A DNA stretch of 64,000 nucleotides from Colias croceus (Eukaryota; Arthropoda; Insecta; Lepidoptera; Pieridae). This document shows positions 11,240-22,376 of the stretch, in pieces. The stretch is taken from positions 3,286,001 through 3,350,000 of the forward strand of contig NC_059566.1 in NCBI RefSeq assembly GCF_905220415.1, read 5' to 3'. Made by a program: the position numbers and the translations under genes. The notes under the pieces are model-generated. The model worked only from the letters and a program-made list of their open reading frames with translations, searched no databases and was not told where the DNA came from. Every line of letters starts with the position of its first letter. Position 1 is the first letter of the stretch.

Positions 11240-12760
11240 TTGTTACAGTTTCCAAGCACAAGCAACACAAGCTACTGTAGCACACCAAAGGAATCTAGAA
11301 CATTAGCGGAAATAATTTCTAGTGTCAAATTAGATCACCGCTACGAGAACACCCCAAAATCTTCCAAAAATAAATTGGAAAGGGTCAAAAGAGCCTTGAA
11401 AATGTCACAAGCTCTAATTAAAGTATTGTCTCAAAATGTGAAACGTATGAAAATTACCGTGTGTTTTTTAAGATCTGTAATTGCTGATTTAAAAAAAAGG
11501 AAACTGGTATATAATGATTGTGTATATATATGTTAAATCAGTACGATGATTTTAAACCGCAACCTTTTAAAAGAATGACCAAAAATGTAAAACGTGCTAA
11601 GTATGCTCCAGATTTAAGATCATTTGCCATTACTTCACATTTTTATCCGCCAGGCATAATCATATGTGACTTATAAATTTAATTTGGCTTTGCCACATGA
11701 TCGTGTGAAACGCTCATGGTTACATTGATGCCAATCCAGGTTTCTCTATCGAAAGTTTCAATGCTTTTCGACTTAAAAGTGAACTGGCAAAACAAAAAGG
11801 GGAACAACTTATATGTGCATTAATAATTGACGAAATGAGCTTAAAAAATTTACACTCGCAGCCTTGACCTAGTGACTCGTGTCAACGTCGATTTGGGCAT
11901 AGATTCTGTGAGTAACGATTTACCCGAATGTAAAGATGCGTTGGTATTTATGGTCGTGCCTTTCGGTTACTTGACGTATCTGTGAATCTTCACATAGAAA
12001 TATATATCATATCTTAAATAATTATTTCTGCAATCCCATAAATAAATAACAGAAAGTTCATGTTATTTTTGACCCATGTCATATTATGTTAAAAAATATG
12101 TCATATGTCTTTTCTTTTCCAAACGTTTTCAAAATTTTATGTTCCCATTCTTATATAACAAATTTAGTAAACTTATTAACTTCCGGCAGTACACGTTACC
12201 CAATATTAAATATAAACTGTTAAGCATTCTAGTGTCCAAAGACTATAAGCAAACAGAACAGATTCTAAGAATACTATAACTGTACAATTGTTTAAATAAG
12301 CTAAGTATCATGTCCGAAGTTGCATTGTATTAAACGTGTTGGACCCTTTGTGAAACTCCATTTTCATCGTACAATCGTTGTATGGCCCCGCGAGACAGGC
12401 TGTGCCTAGTGCGGGGTCCGCTGTCGAAATCTGTACTTATTTTAATAACCTTCCTTTTGGCAAATAAATATTATTATTATTATTTTTTTTTAAATATAAG
12501 AAATTGTTTGAGTGATTTAAAAGATTTAAAAGATGACTGATTATTTGATTAAATGAGTATATGTGGAGAATTTAGCAAAATGGCAAGAAAATGAAGGCCT
12601 AAGATTAGGAAACAAATGCACATTTGTACATTGATTATAAAAAAATGACAATGAAAGTTTACCTTGCGTCTCTAACTTTTAGTAGTAGTGTAGCAGACGC
12701 GATTGAGTTTTGCGATAGTATTTTCAATCTCCCAGAGTTTAGTTCCGCAGCTACAGTCCG
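11240..12760 (+). pseudogene. P-element/THAP9-like transposase pseudogene (copy a)
   Basis: Pieces appear in the order expected for a P-like transposase. First a helix after a THAP head (NKLERVKRALKMS to IADLKKRKL, 11360-11510). Then a RSFAITSHFYPPG block (about 11620), and LICALIIDEMSLKNL with the acidic core residues (about 11810). Then ALVFMVVPFGYL (about 11940) and, after an insert, KKMTMKVYLA and SVADAIEFCDS (12640-12720). P transposases are RNase H-fold enzymes with a THAP DNA-binding domain. Several stops and frame changes separate the blocks, so it is dead. The THAP finger and C-terminus are missing. Confidence 0.7.
12340..12490 (+). repeat. Retroelement 3' tail inside P-like pseudogene
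   Basis: A GC-richer island (cgcgagacaggctgtgccta, gtgcggggtccgctgtcg) ends in aaataaatattattattatt, as non-LTR retrotransposon tails do. It sits between two halves of the P-like pseudogene. Confidence 0.45.
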
Positions 12761-13078
12761 ATTCTGTTGTGTATGTGTGCGTGGCTGCGTCCGCGCATGT
12801 GTTGAATCAATAAAATTAAGCAGTGCGAATCGCGTCTTCGAGTGTTTCTCTTGTTCCCTTCTACGTATCTAACAGATTCATAAGAGCCGAAATGTACGGA
12901 ATCCTTGGAGTCGAGGTTTTAAAAGTCATTGAAAATGAAAACAGGTGGAGGACAAAAGTTCTTGAAGAAATCAGGTCAAATCAAACTAATGGATAATACT
13001 TTGGCAATAAAATTCCGCCGGAAGACTGTTTTTTTAGGTTTTTAAAATGCAGTAACTTCCGCTACAAATATATTTGAT

Positions 13079-13230
13079 ACTAGCTTTCCACCTGTATCTT
13101 CGCCCGCGCAGTCAAAGACAAACTCGCTTAGTTCCCGTTCCCGCTGAATTTCCGGGATAAAACCTATCCGATTTCCCGGGGTAAAAAATAGCCTATGTCC
13201 TTTCTCGGGTATCAAAATATCTCTGTTACA
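13079..13230 (+). repeat. SINE/RTE-like repeat, 3'-truncated
   Basis: Head ctagctttccacctgtatct, body ttcccgttcccgctgaattt and cctatgtcctttctcgggta; it stops within the body and lacks the usual tail. Same subfamily as 369-580. Confidence 0.75.
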
Positions 13231-13577
13231 CATAAAATTACAATTAAATTAAATTAAGATTCATATATTAGTGTCACGATCATTTAAATATTCTTTATTA
13301 ACACTTTAATAATTTTTAGCTTGTAGCAGTCTATACAGTCTATAGAAAAATTCAATGTCAATTCTTTAAATTTTTTTGTGGCAAGTGTTTATAAATAGTA
13401 ATGGCCATGCAATACGCATTATTTCTGTATAGTGCAAGGCGGATCAGTGAGCGCAATCTTTCTTTATGTCGTGTACTATATACTGTATAAATGTAACTGC
13501 ATTTATAATCTACCATAGATTTAATAGGCCAACGACGATATACTACATATTTGTTTTGTCATATTTTTCAAAGAAGA

Positions 13578-15355
13578 TCATATACTTGTTTTAACAAATA
13601 AACATATTTCCAAAATATATAGACTACGCACACTCACATCGGCGTGAACGGGAAAGTGGTCACTTTCCACAGTCGGCCGATGTCGGAGGTTTGCCACCAC
13701 GTTTTGTTGTGTTTCAGTCGTAGTCGAGCCTGTGGTCCTTGTCCTTGTTATATGTCGTGTCTCTGTCGTCAGGTCAATCTGTCTGTATGTCTTCAGTAAA
13801 GACTCCGCCAGCACTGTACGGAACTGACGATGAGAGATTTTATGTTTGCTGCTGTATATAACAAAACAGTTAAATACAGCAGCATTCAAAAATCGTCGAA
13901 ACAACTTTTTGTACCATACGCGGTTCCTGACTCTTTCAAGGGGCTGAGCAGATAAATACTGATCTTTACGATCAATACCACCCATGTTCTTGTTGTAATC
14001 AAGAACCACGCTTGGTTTAAAAGCAGTTCGATTGTACTTCGTCCGAGTTCCGATTTCCAGCTTATGGTACGTCGAGATCATCGAAACTAAATTCGAATCT
14101 CGCCATACCATAAGCGACAAATCGTTGCAGTAACTGGCGACGACTTCACCTTGCCTCAAGTCAGTCTTTGTCATGGTCCGTAAAGAACTGGGAATAAATT
14201 CCCGGTTCAGTCGTTGAGTCCCGTAACAGTCAGTTCGTCGCAGCTTTAGGCATCGCGCTAACAATGGACAATTGTAGAAATTGTCCATTATTAGCGTGTG
14301 ACCTCGATGAAGCAGAGGCTCCATCAGGTCAAAAACTATTTTGGCCGTCGCATTGGTCGGTGTAAAGTCAGTCATGTTACTTGTCTCTTCTGTCTGTTCG
14401 TTCTGGCTTGATTGTTCTGTCTGGTCAGTGTCATCGTCGTCATTATTGTCAGTCATCGTCGTTGTCATCGTCGTTGTCGGTTTGTTCTTTCCAGCGTATA
14501 CTATAAACCGCCAAAGATAACCAGTTGATGACTCGCATAGCTCATAGGTTTTGATGCCTACTTGCGCCGCCTTGGTGTTGATTTTCTGAGCAAAGCTCAG
14601 TCTACCATGCCACTTCAGCAACGACTCATCAATGGCTATCTCTTGCCGTGGATAGTACAAGCTGGAAAACTTGTCGTTAAAATAGTCAGTCACTGGTTGG
14701 ATTTTACATAATTTAGATCTTGACGGTGCGTCTGTCAGTTTGTCGTTGTCTACGAAATGTAGATTAACCTTTAAGAGGTTATACCTGTTGTAACTCATAA
14801 TTCTGGAAAAATAAGGCATCGTACCGAAACCATTAAAAGAGAAATATGATTCTTCTCTGGGAAGGGGGAATAGCCCCTGAAGAATCATTAGAGCCAAGAA
14901 TGAAATAATTTCTGGTCGGTTTGTGGGAGACCACCGATTTTGACGACTACTTGCAGAATGTGTGCCTCTACTTATCCTCTGACAAGCATACCTATTTGTT
15001 TCTTCGCAAAGAAGGTCGATGAAGTCGACGTCGAACATCCTCCCAAATACGTCAATTGGAGTCATGTCTGTCACGTCAAAAGTCGGGCCAGGACTCCCAG
15101 AAAATTCCTCGCGCCGACCTTTAAACGTAGTCACGTCCTTGTTCCAGTTAAACTGGAAACAGTCGTCAGGTAAATAGTTTTGGCAAGCTCTGTCGTTCGC
15201 TGAATCCTCAGCAAGTAAAAATGCCTCTTGCTGAGGCGTCAGGTCTGCCAGGTTACCAGTCTCAATTAGTCTGTCAGTCGTCGGAATTCGAAGTATGTCT
15301 TCGTCAGAGTCAGAGTCGTCAAAGTCACTATCGTTAACAAAAGACGTGATGGCAT
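13578..15355 (-). CDS. piggyBac-like transposase, main exon
   Basis: An uninterrupted frame of about 592 codons runs from a splice acceptor at 15355 (cttttttcaag) to a stop at 13578. It begins with an acidic segment (DSDFDDSDSDED), usual for piggyBac N-termini. The DDE_Tnp_1_7 core follows, with its three Asp regions: IAIDESLLKWHG, TLIMDNFYNCP and NMGGIDRKDQ. The family cuts and pastes at TTAA. A Thr/Asp/Gln-rich insert (TTTMTTTMTDNN) separates the first and second Asp regions. No Cys-rich C-terminal finger is present, so the protein is truncated there or belongs to a finger-less subgroup. An open frame of this length among decayed neighbours suggests a young copy or one under selection. No bounding TIRs were found, so domestication cannot be excluded. 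Confidence 0.8.
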
Positions 15356-15435
15356 CTTGAAAAAAGAAATATGCAACTTAATGTCCAATAATTAAGGTTA
15401 ATAAGACTTCGGTATAGTTTGTGCTTTATTCTTAC

Positions 15436-15513
15436 CATCCGTTAAACTGTGTCGCGTGCGTGTACGCGTGGGCGTAGTATTCGCGACAACAGTTTCATAT
15501 CCAACACTAGGTA
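15436..15513 (-). CDS. Candidate upstream exon of the piggyBac gene
   Basis: A 78 bp segment lies between a good acceptor (tattatattttcag) and donor (GATG then gtaagaat). Its single compatible frame is Thr/Arg-rich (TTPTRTRTRHS) and joins in phase to the main exon: one base is left over and the next exon supplies two. Upstream phase also matches every micro-exon of the array. No transcript evidence is available. Confidence 0.6.
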
Positions 15514-15595
15514 CTGAAAATATAATATATAAATATAATAATAATAATCTAAATATATACTATACATAAAATATACATGAAATAATAATTAAAAA

Positions 15596-15664
15596 AAGGG
15601 AGTATTTCAGCGAGAAGCATCAGAGTCTGTCACTTCGTCGTTGAAATACTCCCTTTTTTTTTGC
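15596..15664. repeat. Short inverted repeat (hairpin)
   Basis: Arms aaaaagggagtatttca and its complement enclose about 35 bp. The hairpin lies over the end of the possible alternative exon. Confidence 0.6.
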
Positions 15665-15797
15665 GGAGTACGGCATACAATCGCCCAATTCGCTTCGGTT
15701 GACAGATGGAAACCCGAATCGTACGAATTGGGCGACAGCCGTACCGTATCCGCGTCTGCCGTACCGTCGGACTGTACGCTATCCACTGGACTGCCAA
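15607..15797 (-). CDS. Possible alternative terminal exon
   Basis: After the acceptor at 15797 (ttttttacag) an in-phase frame of about 63 codons runs (GSPVDSVQSDG, ending TDSDASR) to a TGA at 15607. If used it would end the protein before the transposase domain; if skipped, the micro-exons join straight to 15436-15513. It overlaps a hairpin (15596-15664) whose arms read agggagtatttca. Confidence 0.45.
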
Positions 15798-15839
15798 CTG
15801 TAAAAAAAAAAGTTTAATGTTAATAAGATAAATTAAATA

Positions 15840-16577
15840 TATTAAATATAATAAATTAATAATTAATAAGATATTTACCATACATGTCTTCAGCCGGCAC
15901 CAGTAGTGTTGGTGGCGTGGGCTGCCGTGATGTTGACGGCATAGCTGTAAAACAATAGTTTTATGTTACAATCACACACACACACACACATATATACATA
16001 TATATTAATAATTAATAAGATATTTACCATATATGTCTTCAGCCGGCACCAGTAGTGGCGGTGGCGTGGGCTGCCGTGATGTAGACGGCATAGCTGTAAA
16101 ACAATAGTTTTATGTTACAATCACACACACACACACATATATACATATATATTAATAATGAATAAGATATTTACCATACTCGTGCTCACCTGGCACCAGT
16201 AGTGCCGGCGGCGCGGGCTGCCGTGATGTTGACGGCATAGCTGTAAAACAATAGTTTTATGTTACAATCACACACACACACACACACATATATACATATA
16301 TATTAATAATTAATAAGATAATTACCATATATGTCTTCAGCCGGCACCAGTAGTGGCGGTGGCGTGGGCTGCCGTGATGTAGACGGCATAGCTGTAAAAC
16401 AATAGTTTTATGTTACAATCACACACACACACACATATATACATATATATTAATAATTAATAAGATATTTACCATACTCGTGCTCACCTGGCACCAGTAG
16501 TGCCGGCGGCGCGGGCTGGCTCGCCGCCGCTGATGCCGCCATTTGTGGTGGCTCCCGTTCAGGAGAAGGATTTCTAT
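15840..16577 (-). repeat. Tandem array of five micro-exon units (about 148 bp each)
   Basis: Five units each carry an exon between tttacag-type acceptors and identical gtaaatat donors: 15879-15944, 16028-16093, 16175-16240, 16326-16391 and 16473-16573. The first four are exactly 66 bp, so copy number can change without changing frame. Each encodes 22 residues of the form AMPSTSRQPTPP plus LLVPAEDIY or LLVPGEHEY. The 101 bp exon is a variant starting NPSPEREPPQM. Introns contain CA microsatellites and tatatacatatatatt. The two exon types alternate in part, so a dimer may be the amplified unit. Confidence 0.8.
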
Positions 16578-16647
16578 AAAGCAAAATTCAGTAATTACAT
16601 GTTTTGACACATTCAAATAAAGGTAAAATACAAAAAAAGGTATTTAC

Positions 16648-16806
16648 AAAGTGCGGCGCTTGCGCGGAGGCGCATCCGGAAGGAGCACCCGCTGCAGCTC
16701 CTTCACCCGCTTCCGCGCAAGTAGTTCCTTCTTGTCAGCCGCCGACAAGTTCGCAATGTGTCTCGCAGACACTTGTCGGGCGGCCCTGACAGAAAGTAGT
16801 TCTTCT
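16648..16806 (-). CDS. Candidate 5' exon, basic helix-rich
   Basis: A 159 bp segment has an acceptor at its upstream edge (ttttttgcag) and a gtaaatac donor. It encodes 53 residues rich in Arg/Lys/Leu (ADKKELLARKRVKELQ, PPRKRRT). Its outgoing phase joins exactly to the 101 bp exon of the array, removing a stop that only arises by reading into the intron. It probably belongs to the same spliced gene as the micro-exons. The basic stretch could be a nuclear localisation signal. Exons further upstream were not found. Confidence 0.5.
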
Positions 16807-16830
16807 CTGCAAAAAAAGGACATCTCATCT

Positions 16831-17760
16831 TCATACATAACAGAAAATTTCAATTTTTTCAATAATTTTATCTTTTAAGCCTGCTAAATGTGGATTATCT
16901 TTTAACTCTAAGTGTATAATTATGTAAACTTCTTCTAAAAATTTACACAACGCCTCCGACGGATACGTACAAGATCTACCAGTAAAATCTCTAACTAAAA
17001 TGTAATCATTATTTGTCGGAGGCGTTATGCTTACAATTTGTCGCCTACATGTAATACATGAGGTTTTCATTTTAGCAATGCATTTTTTTACAAGGTACCC
17101 CCCAACATATCGTTTGGCTTCTATGTTAAGTATGTTGGGGGTTCCTGGAGTAACATCATTGCTAAATATATTCAACAAAGAATCCACATTCAACAGCTCT
17201 TGTGGGTCTCTGTTTATTGGTTTTTGCTCTTTTCTGTGAATATTTATAATATATTTAAGAGATTTCATTATTTTGTTGTCATCTTTCTCACAGTTGGCGC
17301 CTACGGAATGTGGTGACGTTAAATTGTTCACTAACAGCGTTTTGTAGGCTCCTATAAAATTCAAACAAGTTGGAGATGTATTACGGACTCCATTGCTTCT
17401 AATATTGCAAAAAAAGTTTTCCAAGGGATCCTGATTTAAATTTCTTGTCAACAGACTGCTTATTTTATATGTATCTTTTAAAAAGTTGAATAATTCAATC
17501 ATTACATAAATATTATTAATAAATTTTTTTATCGACGGCACCTGCACATATCTTTCTATGCCGTCTCGGATATTAATAAATTCCATAGATTTTAATATTG
17601 GTAATGATTCATTCCATAGTTTCATATGTGGCGAGTTTGTCTTCAGGGCAGATCGTAGTGGTTTTTTTGTATCTTAATAATTAGAACTGTTAAATGAATC
17701 GAACAATTTGTCAACCAGAAGAAGCAGGTCTGCTGTACCATGGCATTCTTCGGGAAGTAT
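16831..17760 (-). pseudogene. P-element/THAP9-like transposase C-terminal half (copy b)
   Basis: A 264-residue open frame shows the C-terminal P-transposase signature: LTRNLNQDPLENFFCNIR, GVRNTSPT, LLVNNLTSPHSVGANCE, a Cys pair (TSCITCRR) and YPSEALCKFLE near the end. The frame continues upstream of 17625 in phase through a TAA stop to TADLLLLVDKLFDS, a block preceding this domain in other copies. So the exon was once continuous and a single stop broke it. The N-terminal THAP finger and catalytic core are not in the neighbourhood. Confidence 0.75.
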
Positions 17761-17769
17761 TTTAGTATT

Positions 17770-18910
17770 TAACCTTCAATATAGGTACCAGTATGTAAAA
17801 TATTGCTGAACCAAAAACGAAACATGTGCGTGCAAATAGGTTCTACAATGTTAACATACCTTCAGTCTTACATCCGAAAAAGCATTTAATTGCGGTTTTT
17901 CTCGGCATTGTATCAAGAAAACGTATATCCAATTTTCAAAGTCCAAATTATCGCCAAGTCTTTTCCTTCGTAGAGGTATCTAAGTCCAAAGTTATCGCCA
18001 GGGTCAATCGTCGAAAACATCAATCACAAATCCAGGTCCAAGTCCAAAAGCAGGAATCAAAATTTACGTAGTACACACAAGGAAGGCAAACGAAATTTGA
18101 AATAAACCGAAAATCACCACACTTGACACTTCGTCAAATGACAATGACAGATGTAAGATTATTATTATTAAATGAACTTAAGTGAAAAAAATAATATTTA
18201 TTCTTTATTTTGGCGATAAATTAGAATATTTTCTTCGATTTCTTTGTTAGACATACATTTTCTTGACAAAATAAAAAATTATTAGATTCATGTTATAATA
18301 CAGCGTCATCTATTAGGATCAAATTGCAACAAGCTTTGAGAACGGTGTTCCGGTATCACAAGATGTCGACACTTTCCATACATTTTTTTTTCTTACACTT
18401 TGATTAGAAAGTTTCATGGCCCTGGTTAAAAGGACATAAGGTAAGTTTGGTAATTTTTTTTTGTTTGGGTTGGCATCTTGTCATTCAATGACCGTGTTTA
18501 TTTTTATTTATTTATTAGAAATACCAACGTTTGTTTACATTGTTTCATTAATTATTAATTACAGAGTTATTGTATTCTTCTAAAATCTAAATGTAACAAA
18601 CAATTATAGGTATTCACGACATGCAAAATATAAATTACACAAACTGACAATTTAATTGTAAACTCTACAGCGAGAAGAGATAAAACAACATTAAATTATA
18701 AAGAGAACAAAGGCAAATGTATATAATAAAAACAATAAATAGTTGTGTCTCATTACTAACACATAACTATAATAAATTGCTATTTTAGTGTTAGAACATT
18801 AAAAAAAAAATTAGAAAAATTATATTAAGCTTACATACAAACAATTTACGAACAGTTCAGAGAGATGTATTAAATATCGATGATATCACCATATTTATTT
18901 AACATCTTGC
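17770..18910. other. Gene-free AT-rich stretch
   Basis: I see no convincing gene. An 81-residue frame at 17826-18071 has no recognisable motif. Short direct repeats (aaagtccaaattatcgccaa, aagtccaaagttatcgccag) occur at 17938-18000, and homopolymer runs follow at 18390 and 18460. Confidence 0.5.
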
Positions 18911-18917
18911 ACAGTCT

Positions 18918-19265
18918 GTTCTTCCATTGATGTTAAATCGTTCTGAATACACTTACGTCGCCAGGCTGCATTATGTGCGTCGTGTTAGGTGGAAGTGCGA
19001 AAAGAATTATGCCATTATCATCGCAAATCAAATCTTTAGTTAAATGTGACTTATGCACATCTACTAAAAGAAGAACAGGCTTTTCGACATTTTTCTCGTT
19101 CAACGTCACTCGTGAACTCCGTTTGCGATGTATTCAAAAAAACGTCGCTTTTCATCCACCCACACTCAGTAATTCCAATAAACCAATTTGATGGTGCACT
19201 TTCTATAATTTCTTTCGGTGGTTTTCGAGAATATGGAAATTTGGTTATGTTCATCATAAAGTAAC
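18918..19265 (-). pseudogene. pogo/Tigger-type (DDE_1) transposase fragment
   Basis: On the minus strand: KPPKEIIESAPSN, CGWMKSDVFLN, then after a frame change KPVLLLVDVHKSHL with a catalytic Asp, LFALPPNTTHIMQPGDVSVF, and a stop. This order matches the DDE_1 domain shared with CENP-B and jerky proteins. The first catalytic Asp region and the helix-turn-helix head are absent. Adjacent to the left end of the large DDE_4 element. Confidence 0.75.
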
Positions 19266-19974
19266 TTATACATACCCGAAATAGAGTTGTCACTCAGCTT
19301 TCTACAATAGCGACATCTATCAAGGAGAGTAGGAACCTGTTACCATCTACAGTGAAACCTGGTTAAGTGAGACATCAAGGGACCTGCAATGTCGTTTCAC
19401 TTATAGAGGTATTCCACTTACCCAGTGTCTCAGATATATTACAGGTATAAATAAATATCTGTCTCATTTACAGAGGGTTCCATTAATAGAGCTGAGAATA
19501 CGGATATTAACTTCAGTTTCTCACGTAATGATAACGATTGTAGCTTTCGTTTTGACATTTTTCAAATAAACATCTGTATGATAGTAAAGTGAAACTAAAA
19601 CTGAAGGTAATTGAAGCTCAAAATTTGTACCTACGTACTTATAATTACGTGTGAAAGGAGAATGGGCATTTTACTATGGAAGTTGGGCCTGAACACTTGA
19701 GTTGGACCAATACACATGAGATATTGTTTTTATAATAGATCATAACACATACATAACGGGAAAAATATATATAAAAAAATAATCAACCGGGTTTTTGCAC
19801 AGTCACCTCAACTTTTATTTCTTTGTGTATAATATTTTTTGCAATTAATAACTGTTATAAGACGAGTGAAGGAATATTAAATAAGTTGTTTATATTCATA
19901 TCTGTATTACAATAAAGGAGATTAATATTAATGAAACACAGATTTACTTTTAAGCATGTGTATATATTTTTAGT

Positions 19975-21921
19975 TTAATCTATATCTACAATAATGGAAT
20001 CTAAATATTGGGCTGGGGGGTTGAATCCTTCGTGTCTTGCAAAGCTCATGTACCAAACTACGGACAAAATGTGCGCACAGCTTCCCAGCGTACGACTTCC
20101 GGTTAAACAGGTACAATAATACTGTATGATAGAGTTGATGCCGGTTTGATCTCTGTCAATTAGTATGTAGCCACGATACTCGCGCGCCCTCACATGTCGC
20201 GATTGAACATTAATTCTAATCAAAAATACGTTTGTTTCAGAGATATTAAATTCTGCCAAGTCATTTAATTGCTCGTCTCGATAAACTTCAATTATGTAAA
20301 TGCCATTCCGTAAATGTTCACTACAGTAGGACCTCGCTAGTTTCAACTGGTATGTGCCCAGTGCGAACAGGATTATTTCTTCCTCAGTCAAATGTGGAAA
20401 GTCCTCTATTTGATTATCTTCTATTCGTACAAAAGAAATCCTTTGTCGGTTAAGACGCTTTTGCTCCACATACTCCTTCAAAATGTTCGGTGAATGTACC
20501 CTTCCCTGCATGCGGTTTATTATCGCAGGAGCGCGTTCACTGTCACAGATGACAGGATGAAAATGGTTAATTAACGCTCCGCACACTCTGAAATCATCAA
20601 ACATGTGCAATAGCGCTCTGTTAAAATAATCCTGTCGAAGAAGTTTATAATCGCGCTTAAAACGCCCGTTGACAACTTCAATCACCCAACGACAAATTGT
20701 TATTTGTCGAGATTTGTTGGCTTGGGTGGTTGTTAATTCTGTGGCACGTCTATCTTTTGTAGGAGGTATATGGCCTTCATAGTTATACATTCCCAGATTA
20801 TGTATGGCGTCTCGAAATCCTCTGTCTAAAATAAACACATCGTGCTGGTTAAGGAAAACATGCAGCGGGTTTTCTTCGTTTTCCAAAATAGAATTTAATA
20901 TGGTCGCATCACTGGTTGTTGCCGCATATGGACCCAAAATATCAATTATGTAACCGTCACTAGTGGTTATTATGAACGGCTTCAATAAGTTGGAAAACTT
21001 ATGCAAGCTGTAACTCAATCTTTGAAATAAGAAGTTGGAACTTTTTTGAATGAAAATATATGTTCCATCGCAAATCACAATTAACTTCGTGTTTTCATTA
21101 TTTCCGAAGAGGTATTTAGGTATTGAGAGATTTCTTCGTAGTGCGTCTTCTCTAGTGATATGATCAATACCTAAATGCTGAGGAACATACTCTTCATTCA
21201 AACATTGTCTTGCAATCTTCAGCTTCCTCTCTAGCGTACGTCGAGACATTTTAAAAAGGTTTGCAAGCCTTTCATTACTCTCACCAGTCCGTAGCTTCGC
21301 GAGGTAAAGACCGAGTATGGTCCTAGCGTCGCTGTATGCACGAAGCGACGGTGTTTGCAGTAATATGGATTCTAACTCACTTCCATTGAGTCCTACCCAA
21401 AAATGAAGACTGTCGTCATTAAGACCGACCATAGTCTCGAAATCATATTGCGTGTTAGATGTGATTCCTGTAGTCAAAATGTTACACACGTCTGTGAAAT
21501 GTTCTGCTGTAAAATAATGAGAAATTGTGCAGTGGTTCTCCAATTCATCCCACATATTACTCTGTAAATGTTCCCTGCATACTCGTGCATGTTGAGGAAT
21601 GTACAACTGATATGTAGTTAACATATACAGCTTGATTGTTTTTGGTATACGCCGGCGATCATCATTCCCACAAGCACCAAATATGCAGTGACTTGATGTG
21701 TTTGGTGCTCTTTTATACGCAGCTACATACAGTTCGCGATTATTGGAACCCTGTGCATCATTTTGTGGAAGTGGAACCGCTATTGCAGCTGGTAGTGGAT
21801 CTGGATCTGGTAGTGGATCTGGATTTGGTACAGGTGGTAGAACTTCTAATTCATGTTGCACATAGTGGTCAACTCTTTGCCAACAACGATGACAGAGAGA
21901 TTGTGTGCTGTTGAATGATAC
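19975..21921 (-). CDS. DDE_4 transposase, main exon with SWIM-like finger
   Basis: An open frame of about 648 codons follows an acceptor (atttatttacag) at 21921. It starts with the second half of a zinc finger (SLCHRCWQ), then a Pro/Asp repeat (PDPLPDPDPLP) and a helix-turn-helix-like segment (NERLANLFKMSRRTLERKL). The DDE nuclease shows the Asp in VICDGTYI (about residue 295), the Asp in FILDRGFRD (about 374) and the Glu in WVIEVVNGRFKR (about 424). The C-terminus has a CTC...GSCAH pattern like SWIM fingers. It would excise and insert the surrounding element. The exon is intact, but its first exon is split by the gypsy insertion, so this copy should be silent. Confidence 0.8.
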   Translation of the reverse strand, partial: VSFNSTQSLCHRCWQRVDHYVQHELEVLPPVPNPDPLPDPDPLPAAIAVPLPQNDAQGSNNRELYVAAYKRAPNTSSHCIFGACGNDDRRRIPKTIKLYMLTTYQLYIPQHARVCREHLQSNMWDELENHCTISHYFTAEHFTDVCNILTTGITSNTQYDFETMVGLNDDSLHFWVGLNGSELESILLQTPSLRAYSDARTILGLYLAKLRTGESNERLANLFKMSRRTLERKLKIARQCLNEEYVPQHLGIDHITREDALRRNLSIPKYLFGNNENTKLIVICDGTYIFIQKSSNFLFQRLSYSLHKFSNLLKPFIITTSDGYIIDILGPYAATTSDATILNSILENEENPLHVFLNQHDVFILDRGFRDAIHNLGMYNYEGHIPPTKDRRATELTTTQANKSRQITICRWVIEVVNGRFKRDYKLLRQDYFNRALLHMFDDFRVCGALINHFHPVICDSERAPAIINRMQGRVHSPNILKEYVEQKRLNRQRISFVRIEDNQIEDFPHLTEEEIILFALGTYQLKLARSYCSEHLRNGIYIIEVYRDEQLNDLAEFNISETNVFLIRINVQSRHVRAREYRGYILIDRDQTGINSIIQYYCTCLTGSRTLGSCAHILSVVWYMSFARHEGFNPPAQYLDSIIVDID

Positions 21922-22145
21922 CTGTAAATAAATAAGACAATGTAAATTCAAATATTGTATTACCTGTTATCACACTTTCTAAGTTACTGAACTCATATGG
22001 GTATACTAAGCGCTTAACCCATGCCACACAGCACATCGCTTAAAATGTTAACGTTTTTAGGTAACGCCCTTAATGAATCACACAGTTAAAGACACATGAT
22101 TTAAATAATTGGTATTAATAAAAGTCAACAGTATGGAACTCACCT

Positions 22146-22333
22146 TTTTTTTTTTTTTTAGTGGAGAATGCTCCTGCATACCTACGGCCTTCGGGGAAAA
22201 GGCCGTAGGTTATGTCGGACTCCCACTGCCTACCGGCGGAACCATAGGCAGTGGACTTACCGACTAAACTCCACTGTGTTCCGTCTCGCCGCGCATTAGC
22301 CGGGGCCGCGGGTACTCTTAGAAATCGTCCACG
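22146..22333 (-). mobile_element. Short retroposon with 16 bp target duplication
   Basis: The insert begins with a T run (polyA on the minus strand) and is flanked by exact copies of agtatggaactcacct (22130-22145 and 22334-22349). It contains a hairpin (acctacggccttcggggaaa, ggccgtaggt) and the line gtccgacataacc, both shared with the insert at 60607-60770. It lies in the transposase intron, and the duplication doubled the splice donor. It is either a SINE or a 5'-truncated R1-like LINE. Confidence 0.8.
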
Positions 22334-22376
22334 AGTATGGAACTCACCTGTCTTATTGCATTTTCCTGTATATAGG

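Noticed and set aside
12624..12872. Independent gene
   Set aside because: Its N-terminal half matches a P-transposase block in order with copy a; part of that pseudogene.
14940..15173. Plus-strand ORF opposite the piggyBac exon
   Set aside because: Complement of an assigned coding exon; shadow frame.
15970..16440. CRISPR-like spaced repeats
   Set aside because: Units are 66 bp exons with CA-repeat introns in tandem, not short repeats with unique spacers.
21636..21914. Plus-strand ORF opposite the DDE_4 transposase
   Set aside because: Shadow of the minus-strand coding frame, in a Pro/Asp repeat.
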